Below, in pieces: positions 7,313 to 16,617 of a DNA stretch of 64,000 bases (positions are counted from its first letter, which is position 1; each line of letters opens with the position of its first letter). The notes under the pieces were generated by a model, which worked only from the letters and a program-made list of their open reading frames with translations, was not told the DNA's origin and ran no database searches. Position numbers and translations under genes: made by a program. Source of the stretch: Allobosea sp. Tri-44 (lineage in GTDB: Bacteria > Pseudomonadota > Alphaproteobacteria > Rhizobiales > Beijerinckiaceae); contig NZ_NBDP01000015.1 of the NCBI RefSeq assembly GCF_004123845.1, positions 186,001-250,000 on the forward strand, written 5' to 3'.

Positions 7313-9043
7313 ATGTCCCATCCCCGCAAGACGCCCGACACGCTGCGCTCCAAGCGCTGGTTCGGCGCCAGCGATCTGCGCTCCTTCGGGCATCGCTCGC
7401 GGGCGCTTCAGATGGGCCTCAACCATGACGAGTTCATGGGCAAGCCGGTGATCGGCATCCTCAACACCTGGTCCGAGATCAACCCCTGCCACACCCATCT
7501 GCGCGACCGCGCCGAGGCGGTGAAGCGCGCGGTCTGGGCGGCCGGGGGCTTCCCGGTCGAGATCCCCGTGATGTCGGCGTCCGAGCAGTATCAGAAACCG
7601 ACGACCATGCTCTATCGCAACTTCCTGGCGATGGAGGCGGAGGAATCGATCAGGTCCCATCCGCTGGACGGCGCGGTCCTGCTCGGCGGCTGCGACAAGT
7701 CCACCCCCGCTTTGATCATGGGCGCCTGCAGCGCCGGCCTGCCCTTCATCTTCGTCCCGGCGGGGCCGATGCTGCGCGGCAACTGGGCCGGCAAGACGCT
7801 CGGCTCGGGCGCCGATGTCTGGAAATATTGGGCCGAGAAGGAGGCCGGCAACATCTCCGATGCCGACTGGCGCGACATGGAGAGCGGCATCGCCCGCTCG
7901 CACGGCACCTGCATGACGATGGGCACCGCCGCGACCATGATGAGCCATGCCGAGGTGCTCGGCCTGACTCTGCCCGGCGCCTCCGCCATCCCCGCCGCCG
8001 ATGCCGCCCATCCGCGCATGGCCGCGGCCTCCGGCAAGCGCATCGTCGAGATGGTCTGGGAGGACCTGACTCCCGACCGCATCCTGACCCGCGAGAGCTT
8101 CGAGAACGCTCTCACCGTCCATATGGCGGTCGCCGGCTCGACCAACGCCATCATCCATCTCGTCGCGATGGCCGGCCGCGCCGGCGTGCCACTGACCCCC
8201 GACGATTTCGACGCCTTCTCGCGCAAGGTCCCGGTGATCGCGAACCTTCGCCCCTCTGGCGACTTCCTGATGGAGGACTTCTTCTATGCAGGCGGCCTGC
8301 CGGCCCTGCTGAAGCAGCTCGAGAGCAAGCTCCACACCGGCGCCATGACGGTGACTGGCAAGCCGCTCGCGGAGACGATCGCGCTCGCCAAGGTCTACGA
8401 CGACAACGTCATCCGCCCGCTCGACAAGGCCGTCTCGACCGCCAACGGCCTCGCCGTGCTGAAGGGCAACCTTGCGCCCGACGGCTGTGTCATTAAGCCC
8501 TCGGCCGCCGAGCCGCGCCTGCTCAAGCATAGCGGCCCGGCGCTCGTCTTCGAGGACTACGACGCGATGATGAAGGCGGTGAATGACGAGAATCTCGACG
8601 TCACCGCCGACCACGTCATGGTGCTGAAGAACTGCGGCCCGGTGGGCGGGCCCGGCATGCCGGAATGGGGCATGCTGCCGATCCCCAAGAAGCTCCTCAA
8701 GCAGGGCGTGCGCGACATGCTCAGGCTGTCCGACGCCCGGATGTCCGGCACCAGCTACGGCGCCTGCGTGCTCCACATCGCGCCGGAGGCCTATATCAAG
8801 GGCCCGCTCGCGGCGGTGAGGACCGGCGACATCATCAGCGTCGATGTCGAGGAACGCAGCATCTCGGTCGATCTCACCGACGCTGAGATCACCGAACGCC
8901 TGAAGAGCTGGTCGCCGCCCGATCGCGATTACCCGCGCGGCTGGGGCAAGATGTCGGCCGCCCATATCCAGCAGGCCGACAAGGGCTGCGATTTCGACTA
9001 CCTCACCGGCACGGCGAAGGTGGCGGAACCGGAGATCCATTAG
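7313..9043 (+). CDS. IlvD/Edd-family sugar-acid dehydratase, L-arabinonate dehydratase-like
   Basis: 576 residues, Fe-S and Mg-dependent dehydratase that removes water from an aldonic acid to give a 2-keto-3-deoxy acid. Cluster cysteines are visible at 59 (SEINPCH), 127 (GGCDKST) and 200 (SHGTCMT), with Lys129 right after Asp128 and a catalytic serine in ARMSGTSYG near 478. From memory, cysteines 59, 127 and 200 and Lys129 are the same numbers reported for Rhizobium leguminosarum L-arabinonate dehydratase, so it belongs to that subgroup rather than to biosynthetic IlvD. The exact sugar acid (L-arabinonate, D-xylonate, L-fuconate, D-galactonate) cannot be fixed. It follows regulator and DapA-family gene in the same direction. 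Confidence 0.93.
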   Translation: MSHPRKTPDTLRSKRWFGASDLRSFGHRSRALQMGLNHDEFMGKPVIGILNTWSEINPCHTHLRDRAEAVKRAVWAAGGFPVEIPVMSASEQYQKPTTMLYRNFLAMEAEESIRSHPLDGAVLLGGCDKSTPALIMGACSAGLPFIFVPAGPMLRGNWAGKTLGSGADVWKYWAEKEAGNISDADWRDMESGIARSHGTCMTMGTAATMMSHAEVLGLTLPGASAIPAADAAHPRMAAASGKRIVEMVWEDLTPDRILTRESFENALTVHMAVAGSTNAIIHLVAMAGRAGVPLTPDDFDAFSRKVPVIANLRPSGDFLMEDFFYAGGLPALLKQLESKLHTGAMTVTGKPLAETIALAKVYDDNVIRPLDKAVSTANGLAVLKGNLAPDGCVIKPSAAEPRLLKHSGPALVFEDYDAMMKAVNDENLDVTADHVMVLKNCGPVGGPGMPEWGMLPIPKKLLKQGVRDMLRLSDARMSGTSYGACVLHIAPEAYIKGPLAAVRTGDIISVDVEERSISVDLTDAEITERLKSWSPPDRDYPRGWGKMSAAHIQQADKGCDFDYLTGTAKVAEPEIH

Positions 9044-9103
9044 ACCGTCGTCACATCGCTGTAACCGCGGGCGACCAGCGTCGCGGCTCCCAAAGGAGCC
9101 GCC

Positions 9104-10654
9104 ATGGTCACCCGCCGCAACGTTCTCGCCGCCGGCCTCGCCGCGCCCGCATTCCTGCCCGGATTGGCGCGGGCGCAGGCCGATACGCGCCCGGTGCTGC
9201 GCGTCGCCGTTCAGGCGCTGCCGCCGACGCTGGAGCCGTTCGAGGCGATCTCGAATGTCGGATTGCGGCCCACCTGCAACGTCTTCGACACGCTCTGGCG
9301 CCGCGACTTCAACCGCGAGGCCGCCGAAGGCGGCCAGCACCTGCTGCCGCATCTTGCGACCTCGCTGCGGCAGCGCGATCCGCTGACCTGGGAGGCCAAG
9401 CTGCGCGACGGCGTGCGCATGCATGACGGCAGCGTGCTCTCGGCCGAGGACGTCCTCTCGACCTTCTCGCCCGAGCGCATGTACGGCAAGGAGGTCCAGC
9501 ACCATGAGGGCCGCGTCAATTTCGGCCATCTCACCGCGGTGGAGGCGGAAGGGCGCGATACGGTCATATTCAGGACCGCGACTCCCGACGTGGCGATGCC
9601 GCAGCGGCTGGCCTCCTATGGCGGCTGGATCCATTCGGCGAAGTTCTACAAGGAGCAGGGCCTTGCCGGCATGCGCCAGAAGCCGGTCGGCAGCGGCCCC
9701 TATCGCATCGCCTCGTTCCAGCGCAACCAGCGCCTCGTGCTCGAAAGCCATGACGAATACTGGATGGGCCGCCCAGCTGCGCGCCAGATCATCCTCATCG
9801 CCGTGCCCGAAGCCTCGACCCGCCTCGCCGGCCTGCATGCGGGCGATTTCGATCTCGTCACCAACCTGCTCCCCGAGCAGGCCGAGACCTTCAGGGGCAG
9901 CCCGACGCTCGAGGGCGTCGAGATCGTGCTCGATCTCGCCCATATCCTCTATTACGACACCCGCAATCCGGTGGTGAAGGATGCGCGCGTCCGGCGCGGG
10001 CTCAACCACGCCGTCGACATGGAGACGCTCGGCAGGTCGCTCTGGGGGCCGAAGTTCCAGCGCATGGCGGCACTGCAGACGCCGGCCTTCGGCGAGTACT
10101 ACGACGCCGGCCGCCGCGGCCATGTCTACGACCCGGACCTTGCCCGCAAGCTCCTGAAGGAAGGCGGCTACAAGGGCGAGGAGGTCGTGATCCGGATCGC
10201 GCCGGGCTACTACCTGCAAATGGACCTCGCCGTGCAGGTGGTCCAGCAGATGTGGGAAGCGGTCGGCGTCAGGAGCCGTCTCGAAGCCGCGGAAAACGTC
10301 GCCCAGGTCATTCGCCCGGGCGCCGATGTGCGGCCGATCTCGGTCTCGTTCCGCTTTCCCGATCCGCTTGGCGGCGGGCTGATGGTCAACCTGTCGAAGG
10401 ACTATTCGACCCAAAAGGCCGGCTTCTGGCAGCCGGTGAAATTCAACGCGATCAGCGACGAACTGAAGCTCGCGACCGATCCGGCCGAGCGCAAGCGGCT
10501 CTGGCTGGCGTTGATGGATGAATTCGAGGCGGAGGCCCCGGCGCTGACCCTCTATCAGGTGCGCGAATATTTCGCGAAGCGCCGCGATGTGAAGTGGAGC
10601 CACTACCCGCTCTACTACATGGATTTTCGCCCCTTCAACCTGAGTTTCGCATGA
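9104..10654 (+). CDS. ABC transporter substrate-binding protein, family 5 (peptide/opine type)
   Basis: 516 residues, periplasmic binding protein of the DppA/OppA family. A signal peptide of twin-arginine form (TRRNVLAAGLAAPAFLPGLARA) is followed by typical segments: EPFEAISNVGLRPTCNVFDTL, LTWEAKLRDGVRMHDGSVLSAEDV and VGSGPYRIASFQRNQRLVLE. No permease or ATPase of this transporter type is adjacent; the nearest cognate ATPase gene is at 61769-63619, too far to be its operon partner. Co-direction with the dehydratase gene and a gap of 60 bases suggest the same transcript. The gene ends in ATGA shared with the phosphoesterase start, so the two are coupled. Confidence 0.92.
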   Translation: MVTRRNVLAAGLAAPAFLPGLARAQADTRPVLRVAVQALPPTLEPFEAISNVGLRPTCNVFDTLWRRDFNREAAEGGQHLLPHLATSLRQRDPLTWEAKLRDGVRMHDGSVLSAEDVLSTFSPERMYGKEVQHHEGRVNFGHLTAVEAEGRDTVIFRTATPDVAMPQRLASYGGWIHSAKFYKEQGLAGMRQKPVGSGPYRIASFQRNQRLVLESHDEYWMGRPAARQIILIAVPEASTRLAGLHAGDFDLVTNLLPEQAETFRGSPTLEGVEIVLDLAHILYYDTRNPVVKDARVRRGLNHAVDMETLGRSLWGPKFQRMAALQTPAFGEYYDAGRRGHVYDPDLARKLLKEGGYKGEEVVIRIAPGYYLQMDLAVQVVQQMWEAVGVRSRLEAAENVAQVIRPGADVRPISVSFRFPDPLGGGLMVNLSKDYSTQKAGFWQPVKFNAISDELKLATDPAERKRLWLALMDEFEAEAPALTLYQVREYFAKRRDVKWSHYPLYYMDFRPFNLSFA

Positions 10655-11502
10655 CCCGCGTCATTGTCCTCTCCGACCCGCATCTGTCCCCCACGCATGG
10701 CTTCTTCTGGCCGAACTGGCAGCTCGCCTGCGATGCCGCCAGCCGGATCGAGGCGGCCTGCACCATCGTCAACGGCGACCTCTGCATCGACGGGCCGGAC
10801 AGCGACGCCGAAATGGAATTCGCCGCCAGGGCGCTGGCCGCGCTGCCGGGCACCGTGCTGCCATTGCCCGGCAATCACGACATCGGCGACGAGCCCCCGG
10901 GCCAGGATCCGAACCAGATCGTCGACGAGCCTCGCCTCACCCGCTGGGACAACGCCATCGGAGCCGATCGCTGGCGCTTCCAGCTCGACGGCTGGACCCT
11001 GCTCGGCGTCAACGCGCAGCTCTTCGGCTCCGGGCTTGCCCGCGAAACCGAGCAGAACGACTGGCTCGATGCGATGCTCACAGACAGCAAGGGCGACCGC
11101 GTCGCGCTCGTCCTGCATAAGCCGCTCTTCGTCGAGAGCCCGGACGAGGCCTTGCCCAGCCCCGCCTGCCTCTGCCCGGCCCCGCGCGGCGAGCTGATAC
11201 AGCGCCTCTGCAAGGCCGATATCCGGCTGGTCGTCAGCGGCCATTTGCACGCGCATCGCGACCGCAGCATCGACGGCCTGCGCCATCTCTGGGTGCCCTC
11301 GCTCGCCTTCTCCGGCAGCCACGGGTTCGACGGCGACGGGCGCTGCGGCTTCGCCGTGCTGGACTTCGATGGCGATCATGTCGGCGTCGAGATCGTCCGG
11401 CCGGAAGGCCTCGTGTCGCATGACCTCGCCGCCATCAAGCAGCATGGCCGCTACCGCTTCCTGCGCGAGATTCCGCCTTCGCCGCCGCGGATCGCGGCCT
11501 GA
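10651..11502 (+). CDS. Metallophosphoesterase (calcineurin-like)
   Basis: About 283 residues, cytoplasmic dinuclear metal phosphoesterase. All motifs are present: Asp9 and His11 in SDPHLS, Asp43 in NGDLC, Asn75-His76-Asp77 in PGNHD, LVLHKPL, and GHLHAH near residue 200. This places it with the CpdA/3',5'-cyclic-nucleotide phosphodiesterase-like group, but the substrate could equally be a phosphodiester or sugar phosphate. The ATG overlaps the stop of the binding-protein gene (ATGA), which is odd company for a cyclic-nucleotide enzyme and hints at a role in the same uptake or catabolic process. Confidence 0.88.
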   Translation: MTRVIVLSDPHLSPTHGFFWPNWQLACDAASRIEAACTIVNGDLCIDGPDSDAEMEFAARALAALPGTVLPLPGNHDIGDEPPGQDPNQIVDEPRLTRWDNAIGADRWRFQLDGWTLLGVNAQLFGSGLARETEQNDWLDAMLTDSKGDRVALVLHKPLFVESPDEALPSPACLCPAPRGELIQRLCKADIRLVVSGHLHAHRDRSIDGLRHLWVPSLAFSGSHGFDGDGRCGFAVLDFDGDHVGVEIVRPEGLVSHDLAAIKQHGRYRFLREIPPSPPRIAA

Positions 11503-11568
11503 GTGTCAACTGGCGCTTCTGACGATGCCCGACTAGCCTTGTTCCGGGCAGCGGGCACAAGGGCGGCA

Positions 11569-12321
11569 ATGACGAAATCCGAATTGGACGACGAGCGCCG
11601 CTTCGATCCTGCCATCGCTTATGAGATGGTGACCAACTCGCAGATCGAGCAGGAGCGCTGGGTCTTCGCCATGTGCAATGGCCGCCGTGACGGCCGTTTC
11701 GCCGAGATCGGTGCCTTCGACGGCGTCCTGCACAGCAACAGCTATTTCCTCGAAAGCGAGCACGGTTGGAAGGGCGTCTGCGTCGAGCCGAACCCGGCCC
11801 TCTTCGCCCGATTGAAAGAGAGCCGCAGCGCCCTGTGCCTGGAGCGGGCGGTCTATCGCGAGTCCGGGCAGACCCTGTCTTTCATCCCCTCCCAGGAAAT
11901 CGGGACCCTGGCGGAATTCGCCGCCCATGACCGCTATGCCGACGACCGCGCCCAGGCCGCGGCGACGCATGGGCTGATCGAGGTCAAGACCATCAGCTTC
12001 GCCGAGATCGCGGCGATGGGCGACTTCGCCGAAACCGGCTTCGACTATGTCTCGCTCGACACGGAAGGGTCGGAGCTCGACATCCTGCGCACCATAGACC
12101 TTGCGCTTCATCGCATCGCGCTCCTCACCATCGAGCACAATTTCGTCGAGCCGCGGCGCGAAGAGATGTGCACCCTGCTGGCGGAGGCCGGTTACGATCG
12201 GCTCAATGTCGGCTTCGACGACTGGTACTGGCACCCCGCCATCCTGACCGAGCGGAATCGCGGCGTCGTTGTCGACCACAGCGAGGTCAACCGATATTTC
12301 AAGAGCATTTTCAAAGATTAA
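11569..12321 (+). CDS. FkbM-family methyltransferase
   Basis: About 250 residues, SAM-dependent methyltransferase of the FkbM family, many of which O-methylate sugars. Visible are the SAM-binding start FAEIGAFDGVLHSNSYFLE, CVEPNPALFARLKES (acidic residue after strand 2) and DYVSLDTEGSELDILRTID, the family hallmark. The frame starts at a GTG at 11503 directly after the phosphoesterase stop; the ATG at 11569 has AAGGGCGG just upstream and begins nearer the domain, so I prefer it, without certainty. It is the first gene of the surface-glycan island and probably modifies that glycan. Confidence 0.86.
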   Translation: MTKSELDDERRFDPAIAYEMVTNSQIEQERWVFAMCNGRRDGRFAEIGAFDGVLHSNSYFLESEHGWKGVCVEPNPALFARLKESRSALCLERAVYRESGQTLSFIPSQEIGTLAEFAAHDRYADDRAQAAATHGLIEVKTISFAEIAAMGDFAETGFDYVSLDTEGSELDILRTIDLALHRIALLTIEHNFVEPRREEMCTLLAEAGYDRLNVGFDDWYWHPAILTERNRGVVVDHSEVNRYFKSIFKD

Positions 12322-12477
12322 AGCCGGCCACGGCGCGCGCCGGCGAAACGGGCGGATGCAGAGCGGGCTCGTGCTGCGAATGCCCCCCGGCGGACGTTGA
12401 CGTGGTTTGGCAACTCTGGAAGAAGCACGCCCGAAGGCCGGCCAGTGGCCGATCTTGCCGCAATTTCGGGATGTACT

Positions 12478-13818
12478 GTGACTTCGCCAGCCGCGCAGCG
12501 ATTCATCGAACGCGTCAATGACCGCTCCATCGTGGTCGGCATCGTCGGCCTCGGCTATGTCGGCATCCCTCTGGCGCTCGCGGCGCTGCGCCAGGGCATC
12601 AAGGTCGTCGGCTTCGACATCGACCAGAGGCGCGTCGACGATCTCAATGCCGGTCGCAGCGCGATCAAGCACATCCCGATGGATCTGATCGTCGAGCGCG
12701 CCAAGACCGGCCATTTCGTCGCGACCGCCGACTTCGACCGCATGGCTGAGCCCGACGCGCTGCTGATCGCCGTGCCGACGCCGCTGACCAAATACCGCGA
12801 GCCCGACCTCTCCTATGTCGTGAAGACCACCGAGGCGATCGCCAAACGCCTGCGTGAGGGCCAACTCGTCGTGCTGGAATCGACGACCTATCCCGGCACC
12901 ACAGACGAGGTGATGCGGCCGATCCTGGAGAATGCGACGGGCTTGCAGAGTGGCAAGGAATTCTTCCTTGCCTTCTCACCGGAGCGCGAGGACCCGGGCA
13001 ATCCCGACTTCGGCACCTCGACCATTCCGAAGATCGTCGGCGGCCACGGGGCGGATGCGCTCGCCATGGCGCTGGCGCTCTACGACGCGCTGGTCGTCAA
13101 GGCCGTGCCGGTCTCCTCGACCGCGACGGCCGAAGCGGTCAAGCTGACCGAGAACATCTTCCGCGCCGTCAATATCGCCCTCGTCAACGAGCTCAAGACT
13201 GTCTACGCGGCGATGGGCATCGATGTCTGGGAGGTGATCGACGCCGCCAAGACCAAGCCCTTCGGCTTCATGCCGTTCTATCCGGGTCCGGGACTCGGCG
13301 GCCACTGCATCCCGATCGATCCGTTCTACCTGACCTGGAAGGCGCGCGAGTTCGACATCACCACCCGTTTCATCGAACTCGCTGGCCAGATCAATACGGC
13401 GATGCCGCATTGGGTGGTCGACCGCGTCGCCGAGGCGCTGGACCGGCAGCAACGCCGTGGCCTCAGCGGCGCGCGCATTCTTGTGCTAGGTATCGCCTAC
13501 AAAAAGAATATCGACGACACGCGCGAAAGCCCTTCGTTGAAGCTCATTGAGCTCTTGGAAAAGCGAGGCGCGCAAGCCGACTATCATGACCCGCATGTTC
13601 CGGAACTACCTCCAACCCGTAAGCACGGCAATCTTGCTGGACGCAGCTCGGTCCCTCTGAAAGCCGACGTTATCGCGAGTTATGACGCCGTCCTGATTGC
13701 AACAGATCACGACGCGGTCGACTATCCAGCTCTGGTGGAAAGCGCTCAACTTATCATCGACACTCGCAACGCCTGCGCCAGAGCAGGATTGACTGGCAAG
13801 ACCATCATAAAAGCCTAG
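12478..13818 (+). CDS. Nucleotide-sugar 6-dehydrogenase (UDP-GlcNAc/UDP-ManNAc dehydrogenase type)
   Basis: About 446 residues, NAD-dependent four-electron oxidation of a UDP-hexose or UDP-HexNAc to the uronic acid. N-terminal Rossmann motif GIVGLGYVGIP (about residues 21-31), central KLTENIFRAVNIALVNELK, catalytic Cys about residue 277 in GLGGHCIPIDPF, and the C-terminal UDP-binding domain with ILVLGIAYKKNIDDTRESPS. The LGGHCIPIDPFYLTWKA form and overall likeness to WbpA/WecC favour an N-acetylated substrate. Start codon uncertain: frame open from 12397, GTG at 12445 or 12478. Base composition drops noticeably from about 13490 to the end, as if the last 110 codons belonged to a different source. 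Confidence 0.92.
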   Translation: MTSPAAQRFIERVNDRSIVVGIVGLGYVGIPLALAALRQGIKVVGFDIDQRRVDDLNAGRSAIKHIPMDLIVERAKTGHFVATADFDRMAEPDALLIAVPTPLTKYREPDLSYVVKTTEAIAKRLREGQLVVLESTTYPGTTDEVMRPILENATGLQSGKEFFLAFSPEREDPGNPDFGTSTIPKIVGGHGADALAMALALYDALVVKAVPVSSTATAEAVKLTENIFRAVNIALVNELKTVYAAMGIDVWEVIDAAKTKPFGFMPFYPGPGLGGHCIPIDPFYLTWKAREFDITTRFIELAGQINTAMPHWVVDRVAEALDRQQRRGLSGARILVLGIAYKKNIDDTRESPSLKLIELLEKRGAQADYHDPHVPELPPTRKHGNLAGRSSVPLKADVIASYDAVLIATDHDAVDYPALVESAQLIIDTRNACARAGLTGKTIIKA

Positions 13819-13850
13819 TTCAGAGCGAAACTATGCTCACCGTGAACTAG
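13815..13850 (+). terminator. Stem-loop at the end of the dehydrogenase gene
   Basis: CTAGTTCA (13815-13822, containing the TAG stop) pairs with TGAACTAG (13843-13850); inside it GAGC can pair with GCTC. No U tract follows, so a Rho-independent terminator is doubtful, but the hairpin closes the gene exactly. Confidence 0.35.
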
Positions 13851-14006
13851 GGAGCTCCTGGTTTGCAAGAGCATTATTTCGAAGGGCATCCTTAGAAACC
13901 CCTCCTCGGCTGGGCAGGAATCATTGACGGCGCAGGCGGGCTGATGCTATGCGCTCGGCTAATCGGAGTTGGTTACTTTGCCTTCTCAGCACGTATTAGG
14001 CAGTAT

Positions 14007-15215
14007 ATGAATCGCCTGGCCATCGTCACAACTGCCGCGCCGCCGTCCGCTAGCGGTCAAGCAAGAGTATTGGGCCTGCTTTTGGCGCAAGAACGTGACG
14101 ATCCCTGCCACGTTTTTCTATCTGATCAATTGCAAGCGCTTGATTCAAGCGAAGGCAAATTTGGCCTTTACGTTCCACTGTCTGCGCCACGATTCCAGAT
14201 GATGCGAACGCTCAGGAATAAACATTTCCAGCGCTTAAACAACTATGCCGGGCTGGTGCGGGACGTCCTGACGCGCGCGAACGAAATCGTGGGTGCCGTG
14301 AAGGAACATCCGGTACAGGTGATTGTGGGATGCAGCGGCAACCCTTTCGATCTTCCGGCCGCGGCTATCGCCGCAAAGCGCCTACAGTTACCGTTCGTCG
14401 CTTATCTGTTCGATGATCCTGTCTACCAGTGGGAGAAAGGTGCCTACCGCTCACTGGCGCGTTTCTGGGAGAAGCGGTGGGCTGCACGCGCCGCGAAGGT
14501 GATTGTCCCCAATGAGGTGCTGGCCGAAGACGTACGCGCCCGCGTTCCCTCCGCTTCCATCGCCATCGTTCGCAATCCCGCCGATTTGGCACAGATCGCG
14601 CCCCGCGACCTGGCTGCTGGCCAGACGCTTCGGCCACGCCCACCACCAACCGCGCAAGCTCCCTGGACAGTGCTTTACACGGGTTCGGTGTACAGCGCAC
14701 AGGCCAGTGCCTTTCAAAATCTGATCGCCGCGCTGGACCGGACCGGAGGACGGTTCCATCTTCATGTCCATACGGCTCAGAGCGAAACGCAGGTTCGCGA
14801 CAACGGTCTTGTCGGTCCCTTCGTTCGCCGTTTTGATCACCTGCCACAGGCGCAGGCGCTGACACGCCAGCGCGAGGCCGACATTTTGTTCTTGCCTCTT
14901 GCTTTTGAATCCCCGATCCCCGAGGTCGTGCGCTCATCCGCTCCCGCGAAGATTGCGGAATACCTCGCCTCGGGGCGGCCCATCATCGTTCACGCACCGC
15001 GCGGGTCGTTTGTCTCATCGTTTTTTACGGCACGTGAGGCGGGACTAGTGGTCGATCAGCCGGATGTCGATGCGCTCGCACAGGCCCTGACCCGGTTGAG
15101 CGAGAATGCGACGCTGCAAGCCAATCTCGTCGCCAACGCACGGGCCGCCGCGAAGGAATTCGGTGTCGATCGCGCCCGCGCGGCTTTCTCGGCTGTGCTC
15201 GCAGAGGTCGGGTAA
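14007..15215 (+). CDS. Glycosyltransferase, GT4-like (GT-B fold)
   Basis: About 402 residues. N-terminal Rossmann-type strand RLAIVTTAAPPSASGQARVL, a middle DDPVYQWEKGAYR segment and the C-terminal donor domain with TVLYTGSVYSAQA, PLAFESPIPEVVRSSAPAKIAEYLASGRPI, where EVVRSSAPAKIAEYLASG is the usual nucleotide-sugar-binding stretch. It should transfer one sugar in assembly of the glycan made by this island, at the cytoplasmic side of the inner membrane. The frame opens at 13944 but ATG 14007 begins directly at the first strand. The first 350 bases are poorer in G+C than neighbours. Preceded by 188 non-coding bases, so it may have its own promoter. Confidence 0.84.
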   Translation: MNRLAIVTTAAPPSASGQARVLGLLLAQERDDPCHVFLSDQLQALDSSEGKFGLYVPLSAPRFQMMRTLRNKHFQRLNNYAGLVRDVLTRANEIVGAVKEHPVQVIVGCSGNPFDLPAAAIAAKRLQLPFVAYLFDDPVYQWEKGAYRSLARFWEKRWAARAAKVIVPNEVLAEDVRARVPSASIAIVRNPADLAQIAPRDLAAGQTLRPRPPPTAQAPWTVLYTGSVYSAQASAFQNLIAALDRTGGRFHLHVHTAQSETQVRDNGLVGPFVRRFDHLPQAQALTRQREADILFLPLAFESPIPEVVRSSAPAKIAEYLASGRPIIVHAPRGSFVSSFFTAREAGLVVDQPDVDALAQALTRLSENATLQANLVANARAAAKEFGVDRARAAFSAVLAEVG

Positions 15216-15225
15216 GGTGAAGTCC

Positions 15226-16617
15226 GTGTCGGAGGGAAGACGTCCCCGCATCCTGTTCGTCGCGATGCATCATTCCGTCCATACAGCGCGTTGGATCGAG
15301 GCTCTCGTCGACGTCGGCTTCGACCTGCATTTGTATCCGGTCGACCCTGCCCCTCCACACGCTTACATCCGCGGTCTGACATTCCACGTGCCGACGCCGG
15401 CATCGCCCGTTGTCCCTGCGCCACGGGTTTCGACCGGCAGGCGGGCGGCGCGCTTTCTGCGGCATGCGCTCAAGGATCCGTCGGACGCGATCCGCCTGCT
15501 GCGGGAGAAACTCGCTCGCCGTGTCGCGACGCCGCCCGCGCCGGAGTCGCCGCCGCGCGCTGGAGACCCTGTTCGCATTCGTCCGGTTCCGTTCGATGGC
15601 GACGATCCGCAGGCAAGGGTGCGACTCGGCCGCCCCGACGAAAGCGAAGAAACCATCACGGCGCTTCACGGCCCGAGCATGCTGGCCAAGGTGATAGCCG
15701 ACGTGCAGCCAGACCTCATCCACTCCCTGGAATTCCAGCATAATGCCTATCTTGTGCTGGCAGCGCGCGATTTGATGCTCGCGGACAATCCGTCCCGGAG
15801 CTTCCCGCGCTGGCTGGCGACGAATTGGGGCAGTGACATCTATTACTTCGGCCGCGACGAAGCACATGCGCGTCAGATTCGGCGGGTGTGCGAGGCGATC
15901 GACCTCTATTCCTGCGAATGTCGCCGCGATCTCGCGCTCGGACGGAGCTTTGGTTATCGAGGCCCCGAATTGCCGGTTCTGGCCAATTCAGGCGGCATCG
16001 ACGTCGATGCTGCCCAACGCTTGCGCGGCGAAGCTCCGCCATCACGGCGCAAGCTCATCATGGTCAAGGGTTACGATCACTTTGCCGGCCGTGCCATGGT
16101 CTCCCTTGCCGTGCTTGAGCGTTTCGCTGACCGCTTGAAAGACTATGAGATCGTCATGTTTTCAGTCGGTGCCCGTCCCCGAGCCCGTGCGCTCGAATTG
16201 AAGGCCGCTGGTGTCCTCGACATCCGCGTCATCGATCTCGCCACCCATGGCGAAATTCTCGAGTGTTTCGGACGCGCCCGCGCCTATTTGGCCGTCAGCA
16301 TTTCCGATGGGATCTCGACCTCGGTGCTCGAGGCGATGCTGATGGGCGCCTTTCCGATTCAGACCAACACCTCCTGCTGCGAGGAATGGTTCGTGCAAGG
16401 AGAGACCGGCTTCGCCGTCTCTCCTGACGATTTCGAGGAGATCTGCGCGCGGTTCGAACGCGCGCTAACGGACGACACCCTGGTTGACGACGCAGCGCCG
16501 CGTAATCTCGAGATCATCCGGTCCCGCCTCGATCAGTCGATCATGACACCAGCCATTGGTGACTTCTATCGTCAAGCGCTTGGCGTGCCATTCCGCGATG
16601 GGAGTGAACGACGCTGA
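15226..16617 (+). CDS. Glycosyltransferase, GT4-like
   Basis: About 463 residues. Begins with RPRILFVAMHHSVHTARWIEAL, a common start of GT-B transferases, and ends with a donor-binding segment SISDGISTSVLEAMLMGAFPIQTNTSCCEEW, the E-x7-E-like region of the GT4 family. Residues around 85-130 form a proline/arginine-rich insertion of unclear role. Two GTG codons (15217, 15226) are possible; AAGGTGA sits five bases before 15226, so I choose that one. The frame further upstream overlaps the previous gene and is not used. Its end overlaps a CTG start of the next transferase (CTGA), indicating coupled translation. Confidence 0.84.
   Translation: MSEGRRPRILFVAMHHSVHTARWIEALVDVGFDLHLYPVDPAPPHAYIRGLTFHVPTPASPVVPAPRVSTGRRAARFLRHALKDPSDAIRLLREKLARRVATPPAPESPPRAGDPVRIRPVPFDGDDPQARVRLGRPDESEETITALHGPSMLAKVIADVQPDLIHSLEFQHNAYLVLAARDLMLADNPSRSFPRWLATNWGSDIYYFGRDEAHARQIRRVCEAIDLYSCECRRDLALGRSFGYRGPELPVLANSGGIDVDAAQRLRGEAPPSRRKLIMVKGYDHFAGRAMVSLAVLERFADRLKDYEIVMFSVGARPRARALELKAAGVLDIRVIDLATHGEILECFGRARAYLAVSISDGISTSVLEAMLMGAFPIQTNTSCCEEWFVQGETGFAVSPDDFEEICARFERALTDDTLVDDAAPRNLEIIRSRLDQSIMTPAIGDFYRQALGVPFRDGSERR

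Noticed and set aside
7283-10603. Open frame of 1106 residues on the minus strand
   Set aside because: It lies wholly antisense to the dehydratase and binding-protein genes, is rich in Arg, Gly, His and Asp as expected from codon mirroring in high-GC DNA, and has no family pattern.
12323-12344. GCCGGC-N10-GCCGGC as a terminator after the FkbM gene
   Set aside because: Short six-base G+C arms occur often by chance in this DNA and no U tract follows.
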